Shown: piece by piece, positions 1-5,916 of the stretch
Position numbering within the stretch: the first letter of the stretch is position 1
Layout of the letters: each line of letters opens with the position of its first letter
Assembly (NCBI GenBank): GCA_003175865.1
Contig: PSRF01000048.1
Location: 1 to 6,767 of the forward strand
Reading direction: 5' to 3'
Length of the DNA stretch: 6,767 nucleotides
Origin: Blastocatellia bacterium
Lineage (GTDB): Bacteria > Acidobacteriota > Blastocatellia > Pyrinomonadales > Pyrinomonadaceae
The notes under the pieces: model-generated
Seen by the model: only the letters and a program-made list of their open reading frames with translations
Told to the model about the DNA's origin: nothing
Database searches by the model: none
Program-made: the position numbers and the translations under genes

Positions 1-1899
1 ATCGAAAATTGGGGTGCTGGCTACTTTGACGTAAACCGGAAGGGAAATCTTATCGTCCGACCAGTCGAGGGCGACCCCCGCTCGGCGGACTTGAAGGAGA
101 TAATCGAGGATCTCGCAAAACGTGGCATAACTGCACCAGTTTTGTTGCGCTTTCCACAGCTCGTCGCCGCCCAGGTACGAAAACTTCAACGAGCCTTTAG
201 CCGATCAATTCGAGAGTTCGAATATCAGGGAACACACATGTGTGTTTACCCTATGAAAGTGAACCAGCAGCGCGCCGTCGTTGAGGAGTACCTTCGCGAA
301 GGCTCTCGCTACGACTTTGGTCTCGAAGCAGGATCGAAAGCCGAACTCTACGCTGCCCTCGCGCTCGAGCAACCTCGCGATAGTCTGCTCGTGCTAAATG
401 GATTCAAGGATCAGGAGTTTATCGAGTTGGCTTTTGCCGGCGCTCGCTGCGGCAAGAAAGTTGTGATTGTTATCGAGAAACTAACTGAACTCGATCATGT
501 TCTGAATGTAGCTGAACGCCACGAAGGTCCGCTGCCAATGATTGGTATGCGCGTGAAGCTTTACTCCAAAGGTTCCGGACGTTGGGAAAAGTCTGGCGGC
601 GAGGCAGCAAAGTTTGGACTGACGACTACTGAACTCTTGGAGGTGATTCGACGATTGGAAGTGGCAGATCGCGTGGACATGCTTAAGCTGCTTCACTTTC
701 ATATTGGATCGCAGCTAACCGACATCAAACGAATTAAGAACGCGATGAAGGAAGCCGCACGAGTCTATGCCAAGGTCTATCAGATGAAGGTGCCGATCGA
801 GTTGCTCGATGTCGGCGGCGGTATGGCGGTTGACTACGATGGATCCAAGACGGCGTTTGATTCTTCTGCCAACTACACAGCGCAGGAATTTGCGAACGAC
901 GTCATCTATACGATCAAGCAAGTTTGCGATGACGAGAATGTGCCGCACCCAACGATCATTCAAGAATCAGGCAGATTTCTTGCGGCTTACCACGCGATAC
1001 TCGTTACTAATGTTCTTGATGAGATTGAAACCGTCGTCGAAGACATTACTCCAATCGAAATCGATGACGATGATCCACAAGTTGTCATTGAACTCGGCGA
1101 TCTGCGCGAGTCAATCACTGCTAAAAACTACCGCGAGTACTACCACGACGCACTTGAACATCGTGAAGAACTGTTTACGTTGTTCAATCTGGGACTCATC
1201 TCACTCGAAGATCGAGCAAAAGGAGAGGTTCTTTTTTGGGATGTTTGTGAGCGGGCAGACAAATATGCCCAGCAAGCGAAATACGTCTCGGAAGAGTTTG
1301 GCGAATTGCGACGACTCCTCTGCGCAAAATATTTGACGAACTTTTCTGTCTTTCGTTCTGTTCCTGATCACTGGGCCCTGGACCAGTTGTTTCCGATCGT
1401 GCCGATTAGTGGTTTGAACAAGCCTCCGACCGAATACACGACGCTTTGCGATATCACGTGTGACTCTGACGGGATTGTCGATAAATTCGTTGACTTACAC
1501 GACGTAAAGCAGGTTCTTGAACTCCATCCGTTGAATCCTGATGAGCCTTATTACCTTGCTTTCATGTTGGTCGGTGCTTACCAGGAAGTTATGGGTAACA
1601 ACCACAATCTTTTTGGCGCACCGCATGAAGCCCATATTCATATTGATGAAGAGGGCTTCCTAATTAAAAAAGTGATCAAGGGAACAACTGTGGGCGCGGC
1701 CGCTGAGCGGGCACGATATGAACGAAGTCTCTTGCATGACGGTTTTCGGCGTTTAATTAATCAACGTGTCAAGGATGGAGAGTTGAGTGAAGCTGAAGGA
1801 GCTGACCTCGCCCAATTCTATGAATCCCGTTACGACGCTTACACCTATCTCGCCGTTAATGGGGTCAAACCTCGATCACGTAGACGTACAGACTATTGA
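1..1899 (+). CDS. speA: Biosynthetic arginine decarboxylase SpeA, 5'-truncated by window edge
   Basis: PLP-dependent decarboxylation of L-arginine to agmatine, the first step of the arginine route to putrescine and longer polyamines; cytoplasmic. The frame is open from base 1, and the first in-window residues (NWGAGYFDVN) match the conserved N-terminus of SpeA. The TTG at 91 is therefore not the start; I estimate about 20 or more residues are missing upstream. Counting window codons, visible motifs are YPMKVNQQ with the PLP-binding lysine K86, HFHIGSQ at 232-238, the glycine loop GGG at 272-274, ESGR at 322-325, CDITCDSDG with the probable catalytic C487, and MGNNHNLFG at 531-539. The 632 residues present fit the usual 630-660 of the family, whose fold is an alanine-racemase-like barrel plus a C-terminal beta domain. 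An acidic stretch (IEIDDDDP) lies in a region that varies between family members. No terminator was seen before the next gene 53 bases on, so the two are probably co-transcribed. Confidence 0.96.
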   Translation: MENWGAGYFDVNRKGNLIVRPVEGDPRSADLKEIIEDLAKRGITAPVLLRFPQLVAAQVRKLQRAFSRSIREFEYQGTHMCVYPMKVNQQRAVVEEYLREGSRYDFGLEAGSKAELYAALALEQPRDSLLVLNGFKDQEFIELAFAGARCGKKVVIVIEKLTELDHVLNVAERHEGPLPMIGMRVKLYSKGSGRWEKSGGEAAKFGLTTTELLEVIRRLEVADRVDMLKLLHFHIGSQLTDIKRIKNAMKEAARVYAKVYQMKVPIELLDVGGGMAVDYDGSKTAFDSSANYTAQEFANDVIYTIKQVCDDENVPHPTIIQESGRFLAAYHAILVTNVLDEIETVVEDITPIEIDDDDPQVVIELGDLRESITAKNYREYYHDALEHREELFTLFNLGLISLEDRAKGEVLFWDVCERADKYAQQAKYVSEEFGELRRLLCAKYLTNFSVFRSVPDHWALDQLFPIVPISGLNKPPTEYTTLCDITCDSDGIVDKFVDLHDVKQVLELHPLNPDEPYYLAFMLVGAYQEVMGNNHNLFGAPHEAHIHIDEEGFLIKKVIKGTTVGAAAERARYERSLLHDGFRRLINQRVKDGELSEAEGADLAQFYESRYDAYTYLAVNGVKPRSRRRTDY

Positions 1900-1937
1900 A
1901 ATAGAATTCGCAATCATAAGGAACGCTTTACTTCGAA

Positions 1938-1950
1938 AGGTTTATAACCT
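1938..1950 (+). promoter_or_regulatory. Small inverted repeat overlapping the ribosome-binding site
   Basis: AGGTT-TAT-AACCT is a perfect 5-base-pair inverted repeat ending two bases before the ATG at 1953. Its left arm overlaps the likely Shine-Dalgarno GAAAGG (1935-1940). It could fold into a small hairpin that covers the ribosome-binding site, or be a half-buried operator. The stem is short and A+T-rich, so chance is a fair alternative. The TATAAC within it resembles a -10 box, but no matching -35 was found. Confidence 0.25.
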
Positions 1951-1952
1951 GC

Positions 1953-3011
1953 ATGGTTACTCAGAGAAAACCAAAAGCATCGAAGTACTTGACCACACCG
2001 ACGCGTCCCGTTCAGGTTGATCGCGATCGTTCGGTGGCTGGATTACTTGAAAAAATGGAGGGAACAGGGTTTGGTGGTCGGCAACTCGCTGAAGCACATC
2101 GAATTTGGCTCGACATGCTTGGCGACAACACGACGATTATCGTTGCCGGTTCAGGTGCGCTGATTCCGGCTGGCATGCGCCGCTTGCTCGCCTACGTTAT
2201 CAAGAATCGCTTCGTTGACGTGCTTGTCCTCTCAGGTTCAATGCTCTTTCATGATCTTCATGAAACCTTGGGCCGTTATCATTTTCAAGCACATCCGAGC
2301 ATGACCGACGCCGAACTCGAGTCGGCACAGATTTCACGCATGTGGGATCTGCTTGCGAGTGACGAGGAGTACCGCGAAGCAAAGGAATGGATCGGTGGCT
2401 TTACCAATCAACTCGATCAAACCCGGCCGTATTCACCAAGAGAGTTTCTCCATCTACTCGGCCGAGAACTCGCTGAAATTGCTTCCGAGGACGGCGTCCT
2501 AACATCTGCATACAAGTCACGTGTGCCAATCTTCTGTCCTGCAATCGCAGACAGCGGTCTTGCAGTTGGGATTGCCGGCGCACGTTACGAAAAGAAAAAT
2601 CAATTCATGTTCGACATCGTGCAGGATGTACTCGACATGATGAATGTCATGGCCCATGCACGGATCTCCGGCATCATCAATCTCGGTGGCGGTACAACCA
2701 AAAATTTTATCCAACAAGCGACGCTATCAAACGTGCTGCAAAAAGAACATCACCACGGACACAAGTACGCAATCCAAATTTCAACTGACGCACCACATCC
2801 TGGCGGGCGGTCAAATGCTGTCTCGTTTGACGAGGGACTCGTCTATGGCAAGCTGGCACGCGGCGCTCACACAGCGTTAGTTCCGTGTGATGCAACGATC
2901 GCGTTGCCAATCCTGATCACTTCGCTATCTCAAACTGCCGCGAAGTACATGAAAGGACGCAAAAAGCCTAACTTTACTTTTGGTCGGGAGTTGATTGTAG
3001 AAGCCGCCTGA
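1953..3011 (+). CDS. Deoxyhypusine synthase-like protein, probable polyamine synthase
   Basis: Member of the deoxyhypusine synthase family (NAD-dependent aminobutyl transferases that use spermidine in eukaryotes and archaea). Bacteria lack eIF5A, and some bacterial and plant relatives are linked to homospermidine synthesis, so a free amine is the likelier acceptor. Seen in the 352 residues: a Rossmann-like start (IIVAGSGALIPAGMRR), LSGSMLFHDLHE, PAIADSGLAV with D200, the glycine loop LGGGTTKNF at about 244-252, and FDEGLVYGKL with E294 and K300. Aligned by eye to the human enzyme, D200, E294 and K300 match D238, E323 and the catalytic K329. V205, N251 and Y298 fall at D243, H288 and W327, which contact the amine in the human enzyme. 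The ATG at 1953 has GAAAGG 12 bases upstream, a rather long spacing. The gene follows speA by 53 bases, supporting a polyamine role. The stop abuts the stop of the convergent gene. The exact reaction is not known. Confidence 0.9.
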   Translation: MVTQRKPKASKYLTTPTRPVQVDRDRSVAGLLEKMEGTGFGGRQLAEAHRIWLDMLGDNTTIIVAGSGALIPAGMRRLLAYVIKNRFVDVLVLSGSMLFHDLHETLGRYHFQAHPSMTDAELESAQISRMWDLLASDEEYREAKEWIGGFTNQLDQTRPYSPREFLHLLGRELAEIASEDGVLTSAYKSRVPIFCPAIADSGLAVGIAGARYEKKNQFMFDIVQDVLDMMNVMAHARISGIINLGGGTTKNFIQQATLSNVLQKEHHHGHKYAIQISTDAPHPGGRSNAVSFDEGLVYGKLARGAHTALVPCDATIALPILITSLSQTAAKYMKGRKKPNFTFGRELIVEAA

Positions 3012-3533
3012 CTAGTTACGGCTGTAAGCGCCGACACCACAGATATCGTCACCGATTTTTTTGAAGAAACCGAGTTTCTTCTCGGTTACGTGCGTTACGG
3101 GATTTAGCCAGGCATATTCCACTTTCCCGTCCGCACTATTCGCCGCATCCTCAATTGCTTTTCCCATCGAGTGGCCACTTGCATCTCGGAGTAGATCAAC
3201 AGGACCACCGATGTATTGTGGAAATCCGCCATTAGCTACAACCTTGCGCTTGCTATCGATACAGACCACATAAAGATCGCGATCAATAAATCCTGCGGTT
3301 TTCGAGTTGAAATCCGACAGAGCCTTGTCTCGGCCGACACCTTTGTAATGATCGATGGCACGGTCCAGCAGCGCTTTAGCTTCTTCCGGTGTGCCTCGAT
3401 CCGACTTTGATATTGACGAAGCAGTACTCGGCTGTGTCGCTTGCAAACCATCCTTGTTCGACGTTGTATGTAAGTGGCTGCAGGCGCTCAATAAAGCGCA
3501 AGTCCAGATGCTGATTACAAGTCGACGACTCAT
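3012..3533 (-). CDS. Cache-domain lipoprotein (single sCache_2-like domain)
   Basis: A 173-residue predicted lipoprotein. The signal peptide ends in a lipobox LSAC with the lipidated Cys at 18; Ser at +2 suggests the outer membrane if the usual sorting rule applies. A Ser/Thr-rich linker (about 19-47) leads to one Cache-type domain (about 48-172). Recognisable landmarks are a helix EEAKALLDRAIDHYK, then DRDLYVVCID, a GGFPQYIGG turn, GKVEYAWLNPVTH and the closing FFKKIGDDICGVGAY. Cache domains bind small ligands outside the cytoplasm, usually as sensors of kinases, chemoreceptors or cyclases. Here the domain stands alone with no output module. C91 and C165 could form a disulphide in the periplasm. 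The start is well set: GGAGG lies five bases upstream of the ATG. The gene lies 112 bases downstream of the diguanylate cyclase on the same strand, with a terminator candidate between. The ligand is unknown. Confidence 0.82.
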   Translation of the reverse strand: MSRRLVISIWTCALLSACSHLHTTSNKDGLQATQPSTASSISKSDRGTPEEAKALLDRAIDHYKGVGRDKALSDFNSKTAGFIDRDLYVVCIDSKRKVVANGGFPQYIGGPVDLLRDASGHSMGKAIEDAANSADGKVEYAWLNPVTHVTEKKLGFFKKIGDDICGVGAYSRN

Positions 3534-3558
3534 TGCAACCTCCAGCTGTCAGAATTGC

Positions 3559-3593
3559 AAAAACTCAGAGAGTAAGTTGTGACTTCTCTCGAG
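3559..3593 (-). terminator. Probable intrinsic terminator after the diguanylate cyclase gene
   Basis: Read on the minus strand: CTC-GAGAG-AAGT, loop CACA, ACTT-(A)-CTCTC-(T)-GAG, then directly TTTTTG. This gives 12 base pairs with two single-base bulges in the 3' arm, followed by five T. It lies 53 bases past the cyclase stop, as expected for a terminator. Its T-run ends only 25 bases before the ATG of the Cache lipoprotein, so it may instead sit in that gene's leader and act as an attenuator. Energy was not calculated. Confidence 0.55.
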
Positions 3594-3645
3594 AGTCGAA
3601 AGGACAATACCACACAGAGCAATCTGGGGTTGGTTCAGATCCTTC

Positions 3646-4851
3646 CTACATCTTTCTGACTACACTAATTTCGTAAGTTGAAGAACGTACTTCCTGCCGC
3701 TGCTCGTACATTGCCCTGTCGGCGGTATCAATAGCTGCGCCTAACCTCTCGAGTGAATCGAATCCTGCAACGCCATGCGAGACCGTTACCGTTATGGGCA
3801 GTCCAGTCCAGATTCGACAGTTCTTTTCCAAAACCTCGTTCAGTGTGGCCATGCGTCGCGCCGCTTCCTCTTTCGAGAGTTTGAACATCAGCACAAGGAA
3901 CTCATCGCCGCCCCAGCGAAACAACATGTCGTCTGCGCGAATCAAGGAACGCGTTGCCCTCGCGACTGATCGAATTGCTTTGTCGCCGGCCGTATGGCCC
4001 AACGTGTCGTTGATGGGCTTCAGATTGTCGATATCGATGACTGCAACACATCCAAACGAACTGACACTCTCATCACCTTCATTGCCGCGAAGCAATGAGT
4101 GGAAAGCATGTCGATTCAACGCTTCTGTTAGTGGATCCATGCGCGCGAGAAACTCAAGTTGATCGCGGGCGGACATTAACTTGTTATTTGTGACTTCAAC
4201 TTCGTCTCTGACGCGTTCCATCAACACCATCATCGTGCCGAAGCCGAGCAATATCTCAAGGATCACATCGAAGATTGACGTGTACTGGAGATACACTGAC
4301 GGGACTGTCACGCCCCACAGTCCTTTCCGCGCACCAAACACCGGAACGTAGTGCAGAAAATCAATGGTGAGTAACGCGAGTGCTGTCGACATCACACGAA
4401 CACCTGGACTGGCCTTGTCGGACCTACTTCCAAATCGAATTGCTGCAAACGATCCGGCGAATAAACCCGAGATAACAAGAGCATGGACCATGAAGAGATC
4501 GTTGAAATCCCTTGAGAGGTAGGGAAGGATTCCCGCGAGAATCAATGCAGGCAGTAGAACCACAAAATGAATTCTCTCGAGGCGTGCGTTCGTTGTGTGA
4601 TTGCGACAAGCGGCAATAAATAGCAGTCCAAAGAGGTACTCGCCGAAAAAATAGACTGAGTAGAACAGGTTGTGCGTTCCCGTGACATGGAAAGCGACAA
4701 ATAACGTTACCAGCGCAATAGCCAAACTGGTCCATGCCGCAGTCCAGTATTTAAGGGAGAGGTTGTGAATCGAACCGCGCATGAAAAGTGAAAGAAGTGT
4801 AAGCAAGAGGACGCCAACACACTGAATAGCTAAACCAACATTCGAATCCAT
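3646..4851 (-). CDS. Membrane-anchored diguanylate cyclase (7 TM + GGDEF)
   Basis: Predicted to make the second messenger cyclic di-GMP from two GTP at the inner membrane. The 401-residue product begins with about seven hydrophobic segments (roughly 4-24, 35-56, 62-83, 94-112, 118-140, 150-173, 186-211), which I do not recognise as a named sensor domain. A short helical linker (212-236) follows, then a GGDEF domain (about 237-390). Key features are intact: MDPLTEALNR at the domain start, the metal-binding D273 in VIDIDNLK, N281 and D290 for guanine contact, GGDEF at 314-318, and an RxxD inhibitory site (R305, D308) spaced correctly before GGDEF. An active, product-inhibited cyclase is therefore expected. 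No EAL or HD-GYP domain is attached. The ATG at 4851 has GAGGT seven bases upstream. The gene probably has its own promoter in 4852-4968, because a terminator candidate closes the operon before it. Confidence 0.93.
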   Translation of the reverse strand: MDSNVGLAIQCVGVLLLTLLSLFMRGSIHNLSLKYWTAAWTSLAIALVTLFVAFHVTGTHNLFYSVYFFGEYLFGLLFIAACRNHTTNARLERIHFVVLLPALILAGILPYLSRDFNDLFMVHALVISGLFAGSFAAIRFGSRSDKASPGVRVMSTALALLTIDFLHYVPVFGARKGLWGVTVPSVYLQYTSIFDVILEILLGFGTMMVLMERVRDEVEVTNNKLMSARDQLEFLARMDPLTEALNRHAFHSLLRGNEGDESVSSFGCVAVIDIDNLKPINDTLGHTAGDKAIRSVARATRSLIRADDMLFRWGGDEFLVLMFKLSKEEAARRMATLNEVLEKNCRIWTGLPITVTVSHGVAGFDSLERLGAAIDTADRAMYEQRQEVRSSTYEISVVRKM

Positions 4852-4968
4852 AAAGTTGACCTCGCTGGGAGTCGGGGTTGCGATGTTTGCTCTAGATCTT
4901 TCGAGGCTTAAAGCAGGAGACGGCAGATTGTTCAGGCTGGTTCTTTAGGCGGAATCAAGGATGGGGCG
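4852..4968 (-). other. Leader region of the diguanylate cyclase gene, presumed promoter
   Basis: This gap between the operon terminator and the cyclase start should hold the cyclase promoter. The best sigma-70-like pair I found on the minus strand is TGAACA, 16 bases, TTTAAG, each matching consensus at four of six positions, which is weak. No reading frame, tRNA, or recognisable riboswitch (including a c-di-GMP class I core) was seen. Confidence 0.25.
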
Positions 4969-5026
4969 AAAAGGCGAGAGACCAACCGGCTGAAAGTCAT
5001 TTTAACTAACGGCGTTGGTCCTCGCC
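4969..5026 (-). terminator. Probable intrinsic terminator of the ABC/lipoprotein operon
   Basis: Minus-strand arms GGCGAGGACCAAC (5026-5014) and GTTGGTC-(T)-CTCGCC (4986-4973) form 13 base pairs with one bulged base, followed at once by TTTT (4972-4969). It starts 46 bases past the lipoprotein stop. The 27-base loop is longer than usual for an intrinsic terminator, and the T-run is short, then CGCCCC. The length and near-perfect match of the stem make chance unlikely. No T-run follows in the plus direction. Confidence 0.55.
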
Positions 5027-5072
5027 AATACTATTCTTAAAGAACTGATAGCAAAATGCTTACAGTGCGGGT

Positions 5073-5891
5073 TTACTTTCCTGTATCGCCGGTCACAGTG
5101 AATTTGATGTCTGACGCGCTTGTCGCGAGGCGAACTTCGCTGGCGTTGTAAGCCTCAACTTTGCATGTGTATGAACCCGGCTTGAGCGGCTTTTCGAGTA
5201 CATACGAAAGACCGTCAACTCGCTTGTTGATGAAGTCGTAGTTGGCTTCAGCGCCGGATCCTGTATCAGCAAAGATACTAAACTTGTAGAACGCAGCGTC
5301 CGGATATTGTTCCCACTTTATCTCAATGTTTTCGCCGGGAATTTTTGAACCAGCTTTTGGAGAAATGAGTTTTAGGTCATGCTTGAAAAGATTGGTGTCA
5401 GGCGCAAAGAAAGTTTTGTCTGCTTCGATCTTGTATTTCGCAGTCTGCACGATTCCCGAAGTCGCAAATACGTAGTAATCAGAGTTGAAGACTTTGACAA
5501 GCAGGCCTTCGTAAATTCTGGGTGTCACATTCTTCAATAGGTACTCGCCGTTCGCGTCAGTCTTTGTCCCAAACGTCTCGCCCTGACAACCACCGAAGTA
5601 TTGATTGAACTTCTCGCACAACTTTACTTCAATGTCGTTCACGGGCTTTTCGTTGTAAAAGACTTTTCCCTGCACATTCCCCTTCCCGGCCGCCGGTTTC
5701 TCTTTTTCTTCACCAGTGCCCGATGCGATCGTTCCATCTTCATTGACCCTGGATTCGGACGAAGTCGAGGAGTTCTTCGAATTCGCATTGCTGATCGTCG
5801 TCGTATTTGAATTTCGGTTTGATAACTTGCAACCGAGCAGGACAGAGATGATGAGAAAAAGAGATGCGACCGCTTGTCTGTTCGTGTTCAT
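5073..5891 (-). CDS. Lipoprotein with carboxypeptidase-regulatory-like and Fn3-like domains
   Basis: A 272-residue predicted lipoprotein of unknown function. The signal peptide ends in lipobox LLGC with Cys at 21. Residues 22-70 are a low-complexity Ser/Asn/Thr then Glu/Lys/Gly linker, typical of a tether that lifts domains off the membrane. Residues 72-145 (GNVQGKVFYNEKPVNDIEVKL ... TDANGEYLLKNV) have the pattern of a carboxypeptidase-regulatory-like beta-sandwich, with C92 and C102 close enough for a disulphide. Residues about 174-266 (LISPKAGSKIPGENIEIKWE ... KPGSYTCKVEAYN ... IKFTV) look like a fibronectin type III-like sandwich. Both are binding or structural folds; no enzyme motif is visible. 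The ATG at 5891 has AAGGA six bases upstream. The gene begins 25 bases after the ABC ATPase, so co-transcription is likely, though a link to transport is not shown. Confidence 0.8.
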   Translation of the reverse strand: MNTNRQAVASLFLIISVLLGCKLSNRNSNTTTISNANSKNSSTSSESRVNEDGTIASGTGEEKEKPAAGKGNVQGKVFYNEKPVNDIEVKLCEKFNQYFGGCQGETFGTKTDANGEYLLKNVTPRIYEGLLVKVFNSDYYVFATSGIVQTAKYKIEADKTFFAPDTNLFKHDLKLISPKAGSKIPGENIEIKWEQYPDAAFYKFSIFADTGSGAEANYDFINKRVDGLSYVLEKPLKPGSYTCKVEAYNASEVRLATSASDIKFTVTGDTGK

Positions 5892-5916
5892 GGTTCTTCC
5901 TTGTTTTTAGAAATGG

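Noticed and set aside
91..93. TTG at 91 as the start of the arginine decarboxylase
   Set aside because: The frame is open to base 1, and the residues before 91 match the conserved SpeA N-terminus, so the gene begins off the window.
809..1336. 175-residue open frame within speA in another frame
   Set aside because: It lies wholly inside conserved SpeA coding sequence, and its Ser/Thr/Arg-rich translation shows no recognisable fold.
1787..2020. 77-residue open frame bridging speA and the next gene
   Set aside because: It overlaps both real genes out of frame, has no good ribosome-binding site, and has no recognisable content.
3056..3062. Slippery run of seven A (minus strand) as a programmed frameshift in the Cache lipoprotein
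   Set aside because: The hairpin lies upstream of the run rather than downstream, and the zero frame gives a complete Cache domain.
3063..3087. Two competing hairpins (AACCGAG/CTCGGTT and GAAGAAA/TTTCTTC) as a terminator of the polyamine operon
   Set aside because: The T-run (3056-3062) lies on the 5' side for the plus strand and no T-run follows the stem; the sequence also codes the end of the Cache domain.
4852..4968. Cyclic di-GMP riboswitch upstream of the cyclase
   Set aside because: I looked for the class I core and tetraloop-receptor pattern on the minus strand and did not find it.
4861..4968. Strong sigma-70 promoter for the cyclase
   Set aside because: The best pair (TGAACA, 16 bases, TTTAAG) matches only four of six bases in each box, so it is not called as a promoter feature.
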